Assembly (NCBI RefSeq): GCF_008312935.1 | Contig: NZ_VSZO01000009.1 | Coordinates: forward strand, 124,001-188,000 | Direction: 5' to 3' | DNA length: 64,000 nt | From: Roseiconus lacunae | GTDB lineage: Bacteria > Planctomycetota > Planctomycetia > Pirellulales > Pirellulaceae | Shown here: piece by piece, positions 17,380 to 27,412 of the stretch | Layout: each line of letters begins with the position of its first letter | Numbering within the stretch: position 1 is the first letter of the stretch | Translations under genes and position numbers: made by a program | Notes under the pieces: model-generated | Database searches by the model: none | Seen by the model: the letters and a program-made list of their open reading frames with translations, nothing else | Told to the model about the DNA's origin: nothing

Positions 17380-18834
17380 CTATTGAAAACTTGTTTCTGG
17401 TTGAGGAAGGGTCAGGGTAAAAATGGTCACTCCATTTTCGCATTTGACCTCCAAGGTTCCATCGAGCTGCTGGGCGTTTTTTAAAGAGATCGCCAAGCCC
17501 AGACCGCTCCCCGCAATCATACTTTCTGCGACACGCTCGAATGGTTTAAAAACCCTGTCAAAATGCTCCGCAGCAATTCCAATGCCATTATCGACCACTT
17601 TCAACCGAAATTCTCCCGGCATCTGCTCCGTAATGACCCTCACGAAGGGAGCGGACTGACCGGTATCCCGAAATTTAATCGCATTGGAAAGCAGGTTCTC
17701 GACAATCGTTGTAAACCGAGCTGGCACCGTGTGTACCGGTTTCGAATGTCCCCACTGGGTTTCTAAGCGAACTGACGCGGGCCGAAGGTCCGCCCAAATC
17801 GAGGGCAGATGAGACTCAACGTCCAATTCAGTCCACTCGGCTGCCACCGAATCGGCTTGTGCGAGTTGCAGTGTATTTTCAATCCTGTCCGCTAGCAATT
17901 GTACCAAATCAACACACTTGTCCAAATTATGGCGAACTTCGTGTAGCGCGTCGCTTTCGATATCAACTTGACACAAATGAAGCAGCCCGAGAACCGACGT
18001 GAGTGGCGACTTCAAGTCATGCGAAGCGCTGTAGGCAAATTGGGCGAGCTCTTCGTTAAGTTGCTTTAGCTGCGCATGGCTGTCTCGAATCCGATCTTCT
18101 CGAGCCTTTCGATCGGTGATATCAAGCACGGTTGCCATCGTCGAATGACCGCCAGGCAAGTGGATCGGGGTCAAGGTAATCTCCACGGGAAATTCGCTCC
18201 CGTCACTCCGCAAGCCGTACAAATCTCGCCCGACCCCCATGCCGCGTGAACTGTGGTCGGAAAGATAGCCCGTTCGATACACGGGATGCTTGCGACGATA
18301 ACGCTCTGGGACCAACAACTCGATTGACATCCCCAGAAGTTGATCCGGTTGATAGCGAAACATCGTCCCGGCGCGATGGTTTGTAAGCTCGATGATCCCC
18401 TTCTCGTTGACTTGGATCATCGCGCTCGATGCGGCGTTGAGTGCTCGACTGATAAATGCCTCACGACTCTTCCGCTCTCGGATATCAAGGACTGTCGCGA
18501 GCACCATCGGGCGGTGGTTCATCGTCAGATGATCGAGCCCGATTTCGACGGGGACCAGTGATCCGTCCTTGTGAACTCCAAATAGATCGCGTCCGGCTCC
18601 CATCTGACGACTGGTGGGGATCTCGAAGAACGCGTTTCTAAGCTCCTCGTGGTAGCGACGCACATTTCTAGGCACCAAGATTTCTAATTGCTGCCCGTGA
18701 AGCTCGCCGCGTTCGTAGCCGAACAACTCGTCAAGCCTGCGATTTGATTTTTCGATCACGCCATCGGCTGCCACCAGCAACAGCGGAACCGGACTGAACT
18801 CCGCATCAATCACAAACCGGTTGTGATCATCCAT
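17380..18834 (-). CDS. PAS-PAS sensor histidine kinase
   Basis: A 484-residue kinase without transmembrane segments, so probably cytoplasmic. Two PAS domains come first (about 8-125 and 130-245), each ending in an internally repeated block (GAGRDLFGVHKDGSLVPVEI and GVGRDLYGLRSDGSEFPVEI), which shows they arose by duplication. A short coiled linker (SHAQLKQLNEELAQFAYSAS) leads to the His box SASHDLKSPLTS with the phospho-His near residue 271. The ATP-binding domain has the N box (ENLLSNAIKF), G1 (VDNGIGI), F box (FKPFERV) and G2 (GSGLGLAI). The DLKSPL box and the adjacent Rcp1-type regulator match the cyanobacterial-phytochrome-like kinase class, though here no bilin-binding GAF domain is present. 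The input signal is unknown. Confidence 0.93.
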   Translation of the reverse strand: MDDHNRFVIDAEFSPVPLLLVAADGVIEKSNRRLDELFGYERGELHGQQLEILVPRNVRRYHEELRNAFFEIPTSRQMGAGRDLFGVHKDGSLVPVEIGLDHLTMNHRPMVLATVLDIRERKSREAFISRALNAASSAMIQVNEKGIIELTNHRAGTMFRYQPDQLLGMSIELLVPERYRRKHPVYRTGYLSDHSSRGMGVGRDLYGLRSDGSEFPVEITLTPIHLPGGHSTMATVLDITDRKAREDRIRDSHAQLKQLNEELAQFAYSASHDLKSPLTSVLGLLHLCQVDIESDALHEVRHNLDKCVDLVQLLADRIENTLQLAQADSVAAEWTELDVESHLPSIWADLRPASVRLETQWGHSKPVHTVPARFTTIVENLLSNAIKFRDTGQSAPFVRVITEQMPGEFRLKVVDNGIGIAAEHFDRVFKPFERVAESMIAGSGLGLAISLKNAQQLDGTLEVKCENGVTIFTLTLPQPETSFQ

Positions 18835-19027
18835 CTATTCTTGCAACCACGTGTGTTGTCCTCCAAAGCTGAGCGGCAAACGGGCGCCATTATTAGCCCA
18901 TGTTCATCGCAGATGGGTTTGTCAGTGACAAGTAGCCCGTCAATCTTTGATGTTCGGATTAACCCTGCATCTATTTTGCTTAGAATCCAGTGTTTTGCCC
19001 ACCAGCGGTCCGACAATCGAGATCTGA

Positions 19028-22000
19028 CTAGAATAGCGTCGGAACAAACTCTCGATCATTCCATGGTCCGAAGCGTCCGAATAACTCATCGACATTGTCG
19101 GGCTCGAGCCCACCAGTAATCGATCGATTCCTTTCGAGCGGTGCTTCATGATCAGGCAAGGCCGGATTATCGAGTACAACAGGAATGTTTAATTCCTCTT
19201 CCGATGCGATCGATACCAAAGGAGCGGCTACCGGTAGTACATCGATGTTGATTAGTCCGAGCACCACATCGGTGCCTCCGCCAGAACCGGACTGTCCGCC
19301 GTCGTTCACCGTTACCGTCAAAAGATCCACATCTTCGCCGAGAAGCCCCAATCCGGGAAATAGTCCGAGATTCGTTGTGACATCAAGGTAGGCATTCAAA
19401 TTGGCGAGCGTACCGGTCAGTGTCAACGTATCACTACCGCTGCCTCCCACGGTTACCCCGCCACTATCGGAAGCAAATAGATCGCTCGCCACCGCAGAGA
19501 GCGTCACGGCTAGCAACCCGTTTGCGACATCTACGTCGGCGATTTCCAGCGACGAAAGGTCAATCCCACCTAGCAGCCCGGTGACCAGTGATAGATCGAG
19601 CGGAAGACTGCCAACATTGGTCGGATCGTCATTAACGGCCGCAATGTCGATGTTGATATTCCCTAACGAAATGTCCGATCCGCCGCCTGATCCGGTATTT
19701 CCTAAATCATTCACGACGACACTCAATACATCGGCGTCATCGCCGGCCAGATTCAAGTCTCCGAGTAACTGAATATTGGACGTCACATCGAGGAAAGCAT
19801 TCAAATCTGCGAGAGTTCCCAACAGTGTCAGAACATTTGTCCCTGAGCCACCGACTGTGACGCCACCACTGCTAAGCGATGTAAGGGTTCCGTTGGTCGA
19901 AGTCAACGTGACTCGCAACAGCCCTCCACCGACATCCGCATCAAGAATCGTGATCGAACTCAAATCCAAATTCGACGTCAAATCTTCGACGATCGATAGG
20001 TTGGAAGGGAATACGCCAACGTTCACAGGGTCATCATTGACGGCACTGATGTCAAGATTCAGAGTCCCGAGCACGATGGGTCCACCACCATCATTCACTG
20101 ATACGCTCAATGTTGCGGCATCGTCACCAGCAAGGTTCGTTGGCCCGGTGAAAAGAATGTTTGTAGCAACCCCAAGAAACCCATTTAGATCAGCGGGGGC
20201 CCCCGCAAGAGTCAGTGTATCAGAGCCGCTGCCACCGACGGTCACGCCTGCACCAGAGGACGCCGCTAAGATGCCACTACTGGCTGTCAGCGTTAACGTC
20301 AATGAATCGCCGTCTGGGTCGGTCAGCGTCACGGCACTGAGATCTACGTTGCTGGCTACATCTTCGGTAACGGCAAGGTCCGATGGCAAAGATCCAGTAT
20401 TACTTGGCGGGTCGGCAACATTCGTAATGTCAACGTTGATTGTGCCAAGCCCGACCGGGGCCCCACCATCGTTGACCGATACAGCGACCGTTGCCGCGTC
20501 ATCACCGAAAACATCACTCAGCCCCGTGTACTGAATATTCGTGGTTGTATCGAGGAACGTGTTCAGGTCGGTCGGCGAACCGCTTAGTGTCAGGGTTCCC
20601 GTACCGCTACCTCCGGCAGTCACGCCGCCACCCGAAGACGCAGCCAATGCGCCGCCGCTGGCGGTCAACGTTAACGTCAACGAATCACCATCAGGATCGG
20701 CAAGCGTCACGCCGCTTAAATCAACGTTGCTGGCCGCATCTTCGGTCACCGTGATGTCCGATGGCAGCGAACCGCTGTTGCTAGGCGGGTCGGCAACATT
20801 CGTAATGTCAACGTTGATTGTGCCAAGCCCCACCGGGGCCCCACCATCGTTGACCGAAACAGCGACCGTTGCCGCGTCATCACCGAAAACGTTGCTTGGC
20901 CCCGTGTACTGAATGTTCGTCGTTGTATCAAGGAATGTGTTCAAGTCGCTCGGCGAACCGCTCAGTGTCAGCGTTCCCGTGCCGCTTCCTCCGGCAGTCA
21001 CGCCGCCGCTCGATGACGCAGCCAATGCGCCGCCGCTGGCGGTCAACGTTAACGTCAACGAATCACCATCAGGATCGGCAAGCGTCACGCCGCTTAAATC
21101 AACGTTGCTGGCCGCATCTTCGGTCACCGTGATGTCCGATGGCAGCGAACCGCTGTTGCTAGGCGGGTCGGCAACATTCGTAATGTCAACGTTGATTGTG
21201 CCAAGTCCGACCGGGGCCCCACCATCGTTGACCGATACAGCGACCGTTGCCGCGTCATCACCGAAAACGTTGCTTGGCCCCGTGTACTGAATATTCGTGG
21301 TTGTATCGAGGAACGTGTTCAGGTCGCTCGGCGAACCGCTTAGTGTCAAAGTTCCCGTACCGCTACCTCCGGCAGTCACGCCGCCACCCGAAGACGCAGC
21401 CAATGCGCCGCCGCTGGCGGTCAACGTTAACGTCAACGAATCACCATCAGGATCGGCAAGCGTCACGCCGCTCAGATCAACGTTGCTGGCCGCATCTTCG
21501 GTCACCGTGATGTCCGATGGCAACGTTCCACTGTTGCTAGGCGGGTCGCCAACATTCGTGATGTCAACGTTGATTGTGCCAAGCCCGACCGGGGCCCCAC
21601 CATCGTTGACCGATACAGCGACCGTTGCCGCGTCATCACCGAAAACGTTGCTTGGCCCCGTGTACTGAATGTTCGTCGTTGTATCAAGGAATGTGTTCAA
21701 GTCGCTCGGCGAACCGCTCAGTGTCAGCGTTCCCGTGCCGCTTCCTCCGGCAGTCACGCCGCCACCCGATGAAGCCGCCAATACGCCGCCGCTGGCGGTC
21801 AGCGTTAACGTCAACGAATCACCATCAGGATCGGCGAGCGTTACGCCGCTTAAATCAATGTTGCTGGCCGCATCTTCGGTCACAGTGATGTCCGATGGCA
21901 ACGTTCCACTGTTGCTAGGCGGGTCGGCAACGTTGGTGATATCAACGTTAATTGTCCCGAGTCCAACCGGAGCTCCGCCATCATTGACGCTTACCGCAAT

Positions 22001-25000
22001 GGTCTCCGCATCATCCCCCGAAACGTTGTTCGGGCCCGTATATTGGACATTCGATGACGTATCAAGAAATGCATTTAAGTTTGACGCCGAGCCTGAAAGT
22101 GTCAGAGTTCCGGTCCCACTTCCTCCGGCAGTCACGCCGCCACCCGATGACGCAGCCAATGCGCCGCCGCTGGCGGTGAGTGTTAGCGTTAACGAATCAC
22201 CATCAGGATCGGCAAGCGTCACGCCGCTCAGATCAACGTTGCTGGCCGCATCTTCGGTTACCGTGATGTCCGATGGCAGCGAACCGCTGTTGCTAGGAGG
22301 GTCGGCAACATTCGTAATGTCAACGTTGATTGTGCCAAGCCCCACCGGGGCTCCGCCATCGTTGACCGATACAGCGACCGTTGCCGCGTCATCACCGAAA
22401 ACATCACTCAGCCCCGTGTACTGAATATTCGTGGTTGTATCGAGGAACGTGTTCAGGTCGCTCGGCGAACCGCTTAGTGTCAGGGTTCCCGTGCCACTTC
22501 CTCCGGCAGTCACACCGCCACCTGAAGATGCCGCCAAAACTCCGCCGCTGGCGGTGAGTGCTAGCGTTAACGAATCACCATCAGGATCGGCAAGCGTCAC
22601 GCCGCTTAAATCAACATTGCTGGCCGCATCTTCGGTCACCGTAATATCCGATGGCAGCGAACCGCTGTTGCTAGGCGGGTCGGCAACATTCGTAATGTCA
22701 ACGTTGATTGTGCCAAGTCCGACCGGGGCCCCACCATCGTTGACGCTTACCGCAATGGTCTCCGCATCATCCCCCGAAACGTTGTTCGGGCCCGTATATT
22801 GGACATTCGATGACGTATCAAGAAATGCATTTAAGTTTGACGAAGATCCTGAAAGTGTCAGAGTTCCGGTCCCACTTCCTCCGGCAGTCACACCGCCACC
22901 CGATGACGCAGCCAATACGCCGCCGCTGGCGGTGAGTGTTAGCGTTAACGAATCACCATCAGGATCGGCAAGCGTCACGCCGCTCAGATCAACGTTGCTG
23001 GCCGCATCTTCGGTCACCGTGATGTCCGATGGCAGCGAACCGCTGTTGCTAGGCGGGTCGGCAACATTCGTAATGTCAACGTTGATTGTGCCAAGCCCGA
23101 CCGGGGCTCCACCATCGCTGACGCTTACCGCAATGGTCTCCGCATCATCCCCTGAAACGTTGCTTGGGCCCGTATATTGGACATTCGATGACGTATCAAG
23201 AAATGCATTTAAGTTTGACGCCGAGCCTGAAAGTGTCAGGGTTCCGGTCCCACTTCCTCCGGCAGTCACGCCGCCGCTCGATGACGCTGCCAATACGCCG
23301 CCGCTGGCAGTCAGCGTAAGCGTCAACGAATCACCGTCAGGATCGGTCAGCGTCACGCCGCTTAAATCAACGTCGCTGGCCGCATCTTCGGTCACCGTTA
23401 TATCCGATGGCAACGTCCCACTGTTGCTAGGCGGATCAGCAACGTTCGTAATGTCAATGTTGACACTTCCTAGGCTCACAGGAGCTGCACCATCATCGAC
23501 CGTGACGCTAATTGTAGCGACATCATCTCCCACTACATCGATGGGGCCGATGTAGTGGATGTTGCTAGTTGTATCAAGATAAGTGTTTAGACTCGCGGGG
23601 GATCCACTAAGAGTGAGAACGCCTGTCCCACTTCCCCCGGCTGTCACCCCTCCCACCGACGCCGCCGTCAGGATTCCAGCGCTAGCGGTCAATGTCAGCG
23701 TCAAGTTGTCTCCATTGGGATCCGTCAGAGTCACCGCACTAAAGTCGACATCACTTGCAGTCTCTTCAATGACGGTGATTTGCGATGGTAGCGTTCCGCT
23801 ATTGCTAGGTGGATCTGAACCGTCAACGACATCGATATTCACCACTCCCAACCCAATCGTGGAGTTTCCATCTCCGACGGAGACCGTCATCGTTGCAACA
23901 TTGTCTCCAGTGACATCGGTCGCCCCGGTATATTGGATATTGGTGACTGTATTCAGGAAAGCATTGAGATCGCCAATTGTACCAGCAAGTTGAATCGTAG
24001 CAGATCCCGCTCCACTTACAGTCACCCCACCTCCCGACGAAGCGTTAAGTGTTCCACTGCTAACCACCAAGTCTAGAGTAAGCGGATCACCATCAGCATC
24101 AAACAGCTCCACACTTCCCAACGGTACGTTACTGGGAGTATTCTTGGTTGCAACAATATCCGAAGGCAAGGATCCGCTGTTACCAGGCGGATCGGCGACG
24201 TTGGTGATATCAACGTTGATTGTCCCGAGTCCAACTGGAGCTCCGCCATCATTGATGCTTACCGCAATGGTCTCCGCATCATCCCCCGACACATTGCTCG
24301 GCCCCGTGTACTGAATGTTCGTCGTTGTATCAAGGAATGTGTTCAGGTCGCTCGGCGAACCGCTCAGTGTCAGCGTTCCCGTGCCGCTGCCTCCGACGGT
24401 TACGCCTCCACCTGATGAGGCCGCCAATACGCCGCCGCTGGCGGTCAGCGTTAACGTCAACGAATCACCATCAGGATCGGTCAGCGTCACGCCACTTAAA
24501 TCAACGTCGCTGGCCGCATCTTCGGTCACCGTGATGTCCGATGGCAACGAACCGCTGTTGCTAGGCGGGTCGGCAACATTCGTAATGTCAACGTTGATTG
24601 TGCCAAGCCCGACCGGGACCCCACCATCGTTGACGCTTACCGCAATGGTCTCCGCATCATCCCCTGAAACGTTGTTCGGGCCCGTATATTGGACATTCGA
24701 TGACGTATCAAGAAATGCATTTAAGTTTGACGCCGAGCCTGAAAGTGTCAGGGTTCCGGTCCCACTTCCTCCGGCAGTCACGCCGCCGCTCGATGACGCT
24801 GCCAATACGCCGCCGCTGGCGGTCAGCGTAAGCGTCAACGAATCACCGTCAGGATCGGTCAGCGTCACGCCGCTTAAATCAACGTCGCTGGCCGCATCTT
24901 CGGTCACCGTGATGTCCGATGGCAACGTTCCAGTATTACTTGGCGGGTCGGCAACATTCGTAATGTCAACGTTGACTGAGCCAAGTCCCACCGGGGCCCC

Positions 25001-27349
25001 ACCATCGTTGACGCTTACCGCAATGGTCTCCGCATTATCGCCCGACACATTGCTCGGCCCCATGTACTGAATATTTGTCGGCGTATCAAGGAACGTGTTC
25101 AGGTCGCTCGGTGAACCGCTCAGTGTCAGGGTTCCCGTGCCGCTGCCTCCGGCAGTCACGCCGCCACCCGATGACGCAGCCAATACGCCGCCGCTGGCGG
25201 TCAGCGTTAACGTCAACGAATCACCATCAGGATCGGTCAGTGTCACGCCGCTTAAATCAACGTCGCTGGCCGCATCTTCGGTCACCGTGATATCCGATGG
25301 CAACGTTCCGCTGTTGCTAGGCGGGTCGGCAACGTTGGTGATATCAACGTTAATTGTGCCAAGCCCGACCGGGGCCCCACCATCGTTGACGCTTACCGCA
25401 ATGGTCTCCGCATCATCCCCCGACACATTGCTCGGCCCCGTGTACTGAATATTTGTCGGCGTATCAAGGAACGTGTTCAGGTCGCTCGGTGAACCGCTCA
25501 GTGTCAGGGTTCCCGTGCCGCTGCCTCCGGCAGTCACGCCGCCACCCGATGACGCAGCCAATACGCCGCCGCTGGCGGTCAGCGTAAGCGTCAACGAATC
25601 ACCATCCGGATCGGTCAGCGTTACGCCGCTCAGATCAACGTTACTGGCCGCATCTTCGGTCACCGTGATGTCCGATGGCAGCGAACCGCTGTTGCTAGGA
25701 GGGTCGGCAACATTCGTAATGTCAACGTTGATTGTGCCAAGTCCGACCGGGGCTCCACCATCGTTGACGCTTACCGCAATGGTCTCCGCATCATCGCCTG
25801 AAACGTTGCTCGGCCCCGTGTACTGAATATTTGTCGGCGTATCAAGGAACGTGTTCAGGTCGCTCGGTGAACCGCTCAGTGTCAGGGTTCCCGTGCCGCT
25901 GCCTCCCGTAGTCACACCGCCACCCGATGAAGCCGCCAACACGCCGCCGCTGGCGGTCAGCGTTAACGTCAACGAATCACCATCAGGATCGGCAAGCGTC
26001 ACGCCGCTCAGATCGACGTTACTGGCCGCATCTTCGGTCACCGTGATATCCGATGGCAACGTTCCGCTGTTGCTAGGAGGATCGGCTACGTCGGTGATAT
26101 TGACATCGAAGCTACCAAGAACACGACTTTCATCGTCCGATTGGCTTGTCATCGTAACCGTATCAGCTGACGCTCCAGTTGCATTGATCGGGGGCGTATA
26201 GGTGATTGCGTTCGGATTGGCAAGGAACGTGTTTAAGTCAGAACTTGATCCGGTCAATCGAATCTGATTCGTGTCCGCCCCGGAAACTGTCACTCCGCCT
26301 CCGTCTGTTGCCTGGAATTTACCTTCGTCCGCATCAAGAACGATCGTCGAACTCCCTCCATCTGCGTCGGAGAATGAAACGCTGCTCAAGTCGAGCGCAC
26401 CACTCTCATCTTCGTTGAATGTTGCTGACGCGGGTAAGCTTCCCGAATTACTCGGGGCGTCATCAACTGCGGTCACGGTAAAACTAAACGTCCCCGTTGT
26501 GGGTGTAACGCCGTCTTCGTTCCCGTCGGCCAACTGAAATTGAAACGAATCTGCCCCCGATTCATCTCCATTGTGAACGTAGAGGACTCGTCCCACGTCG
26601 ATGTCTTGCTGGGTAAATGAGTGAATTGTTGTTGCCAAGTCGTCACTGAACTTCAATGCACCGTGGGACGGAGCGACTAGCACTGTAAACGTTAATTCGT
26701 TCGGTGCATCATCCGGATCTGTAAAGCGAAGCTGTTGAGGTGTGATCGCACTGTTCGCTCCTTCCGACACCGTTCCACCACCGTTGTTCGACAGTGCCGG
26801 GGCTGTGTTTTTACCGCTAACGGTCACCGATGCGCTCGAAACGGTCTGTCCTCCGTCTGCATCTTCGACAACGAATTCGAACGTGTCGACAGACGTCTGC
26901 CCTGGCTTGAGTTGCTTGAGTAGTACGCTAGTCGACGAATCGTAAGTGAAGCTTCCATCGGCGTTCCCGAACAGTGTCGCACCGAAGGCCGATTGACTTG
27001 CGATCGCCGAAACTCGTACGGGCGTCCCTTCCGGGTCGCTCGCATTCTGTAGCAGTCCTGGCGCCGCCTCGTTCAAGACCTCTCCTTCGTTTGAGGCAAA
27101 ACTTACTGCACCAACATTAGGTGGTCGGTTGTTCGTCCCGGGTTGATTGCGTGACGTGATGATTCCGCCGATACTTAGCGGATGATCGACAAAGAAGTCC
27201 TGCACGCTACCGCCGCCATCGGGGGCAAACAAATCGACCGTCCCCACGGCATCCAAGTCAAGTGAGTAAGGATTAACAGCAAGCACTCGCCGTTCCTCTA
27301 GACCTTCGATGCGGAGACTACGTTTTCGTCGACGAGAATGGACTGGCAT
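19028..27349 (-). CDS. giant exported repeat protein, 2773 aa
   Basis: An acidic Gly/Ser/Thr/Asp-rich protein. The N-terminus reads RRRKRSLRIEGLEERRVLA, the LE-x-R-x-L (LEPR-XLL-like) motif found at the start of very large planctomycete surface proteins. Residues about 75-296 hold cadherin-like and CSPG-like domains (FVVEDADGGQT, TFSFTVTAVD). Residues 297-2438 are 17 tandem repeats of exactly 126 residues, each with PSDITVTEDAAS, TDPDGDSLTLTL, SDLNTFLDT, NIQYTG and a closing INVDITNVA; DPDGD suggests calcium binding. Two longer relatives follow (2439-2707) and then a unique 66-residue tail with no sorting motif, dockerin or anchor. AGGAAGGA precedes the ATG. The barrel gene ends 63 nt upstream, suggesting one operon. 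It is probably an adhesin or surface-layer component (inference). Confidence 0.9.
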   Translation of the reverse strand: MPVHSRRRKRSLRIEGLEERRVLAVNPYSLDLDAVGTVDLFAPDGGGSVQDFFVDHPLSIGGIITSRNQPGTNNRPPNVGAVSFASNEGEVLNEAAPGLLQNASDPEGTPVRVSAIASQSAFGATLFGNADGSFTYDSSTSVLLKQLKPGQTSVDTFEFVVEDADGGQTVSSASVTVSGKNTAPALSNNGGGTVSEGANSAITPQQLRFTDPDDAPNELTFTVLVAPSHGALKFSDDLATTIHSFTQQDIDVGRVLYVHNGDESGADSFQFQLADGNEDGVTPTTGTFSFTVTAVDDAPSNSGSLPASATFNEDESGALDLSSVSFSDADGGSSTIVLDADEGKFQATDGGGVTVSGADTNQIRLTGSSSDLNTFLANPNAITYTPPINATGASADTVTMTSQSDDESRVLGSFDVNITDVADPPSNSGTLPSDITVTEDAASNVDLSGVTLADPDGDSLTLTLTASGGVLAASSGGGVTTGGSGTGTLTLSGSPSDLNTFLDTPTNIQYTGPSNVSGDDAETIAVSVNDGGAPVGLGTINVDITNVADPPSNSGSLPSDITVTEDAASNVDLSGVTLTDPDGDSLTLTLTASGGVLAASSGGGVTAGGSGTGTLTLSGSPSDLNTFLDTPTNIQYTGPSNVSGDDAETIAVSVNDGGAPVGLGTINVDITNVADPPSNSGTLPSDITVTEDAASDVDLSGVTLTDPDGDSLTLTLTASGGVLAASSGGGVTAGGSGTGTLTLSGSPSDLNTFLDTPTNIQYMGPSNVSGDNAETIAVSVNDGGAPVGLGSVNVDITNVADPPSNTGTLPSDITVTEDAASDVDLSGVTLTDPDGDSLTLTLTASGGVLAASSSGGVTAGGSGTGTLTLSGSASNLNAFLDTSSNVQYTGPNNVSGDDAETIAVSVNDGGVPVGLGTINVDITNVADPPSNSGSLPSDITVTEDAASDVDLSGVTLTDPDGDSLTLTLTASGGVLAASSGGGVTVGGSGTGTLTLSGSPSDLNTFLDTTTNIQYTGPSNVSGDDAETIAVSINDGGAPVGLGTINVDITNVADPPGNSGSLPSDIVATKNTPSNVPLGSVELFDADGDPLTLDLVVSSGTLNASSGGGVTVSGAGSATIQLAGTIGDLNAFLNTVTNIQYTGATDVTGDNVATMTVSVGDGNSTIGLGVVNIDVVDGSDPPSNSGTLPSQITVIEETASDVDFSAVTLTDPNGDNLTLTLTASAGILTAASVGGVTAGGSGTGVLTLSGSPASLNTYLDTTSNIHYIGPIDVVGDDVATISVTVDDGAAPVSLGSVNIDITNVADPPSNSGTLPSDITVTEDAASDVDLSGVTLTDPDGDSLTLTLTASGGVLAASSSGGVTAGGSGTGTLTLSGSASNLNAFLDTSSNVQYTGPSNVSGDDAETIAVSVSDGGAPVGLGTINVDITNVADPPSNSGSLPSDITVTEDAASNVDLSGVTLADPDGDSLTLTLTASGGVLAASSGGGVTAGGSGTGTLTLSGSSSNLNAFLDTSSNVQYTGPNNVSGDDAETIAVSVNDGGAPVGLGTINVDITNVADPPSNSGSLPSDITVTEDAASNVDLSGVTLADPDGDSLTLALTASGGVLAASSGGGVTAGGSGTGTLTLSGSPSDLNTFLDTTTNIQYTGLSDVFGDDAATVAVSVNDGGAPVGLGTINVDITNVADPPSNSGSLPSDITVTEDAASNVDLSGVTLADPDGDSLTLTLTASGGALAASSGGGVTAGGSGTGTLTLSGSASNLNAFLDTSSNVQYTGPNNVSGDDAETIAVSVNDGGAPVGLGTINVDITNVADPPSNSGTLPSDITVTEDAASNIDLSGVTLADPDGDSLTLTLTASGGVLAASSGGGVTAGGSGTGTLTLSGSPSDLNTFLDTTTNIQYTGPSNVFGDDAATVAVSVNDGGAPVGLGTINVDITNVGDPPSNSGTLPSDITVTEDAASNVDLSGVTLADPDGDSLTLTLTASGGALAASSGGGVTAGGSGTGTLTLSGSPSDLNTFLDTTTNIQYTGPSNVFGDDAATVAVSVNDGGAPVGLGTINVDITNVADPPSNSGSLPSDITVTEDAASNVDLSGVTLADPDGDSLTLTLTASGGALAASSSGGVTAGGSGTGTLTLSGSPSDLNTFLDTTTNIQYTGPSNVFGDDAATVAVSVNDGGAPVGLGTINVDITNVADPPSNSGSLPSDITVTEDAASNVDLSGVTLADPDGDSLTLTLTASGGALAASSGGGVTAGGSGTGTLTLSGSPTDLNTFLDTTTNIQYTGLSDVFGDDAATVAVSVNDGGAPVGLGTINVDITNVADPPSNTGSLPSDLAVTEDVASNVDLSAVTLTDPDGDSLTLTLTASSGILAASSGAGVTVGGSGSDTLTLAGAPADLNGFLGVATNILFTGPTNLAGDDAATLSVSVNDGGGPIVLGTLNLDISAVNDDPVNVGVFPSNLSIVEDLTSNLDLSSITILDADVGGGLLRVTLTSTNGTLTSLSSGGVTVGGSGTNVLTLLGTLADLNAFLDVTSNIQLLGDLNLAGDDADVLSVVVNDLGNTGSGGGSDISLGNINIDIAAVNDDPTNVGSLPLDLSLVTGLLGGIDLSSLEIADVDVANGLLAVTLSAVASDLFASDSGGVTVGGSGSDTLTLTGTLANLNAYLDVTTNLGLFPGLGLLGEDVDLLTVTVNDGGQSGSGGGTDVVLGLINIDVLPVAAPLVSIASEEELNIPVVLDNPALPDHEAPLERNRSITGGLEPDNVDELFGRFGPWNDREFVPTLF
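20036..26461 (-). repeat. 17 tandem 378-bp repeats within the giant gene
   Basis: Repeat starts fall every 378 bp without any insertion or deletion, from 26461 down to 20036. Thirteen units (2-6 and 9-16) are nearly identical also at the DNA level; unit 1, the adjacent pair 7-8 and unit 17 are clearly divergent. Two versions of several segments recur in different combinations, for example VSGDDAETIAVS or VFGDDAATVAVS, and SDLNTFLDTTTN or SNLNAFLDTSSN, which is the pattern left by recombination between copies. Confidence 0.95.
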
Positions 27350-27412
27350 CTTTCCTTCCTAGTTGGATGCAGGGCGGGAAGCCGCGGTGTAGAGAGGTGA
27401 ATTTGAATCGAT

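Noticed and set aside
19776-26201. Long plus-strand open frames of up to 374 codons, many about 117-125 codons, across the giant gene
   Set aside because: They repeat with the 378-bp period, lie antisense to a single uninterrupted minus frame with a signal motif and ribosome site, and have Pro/Ser/Val-rich shadow composition.
20036-26461. CRISPR-like array
   Set aside because: Units are 378 bp, contiguous, in frame and coding; no short repeats with unique spacers occur anywhere in the window.
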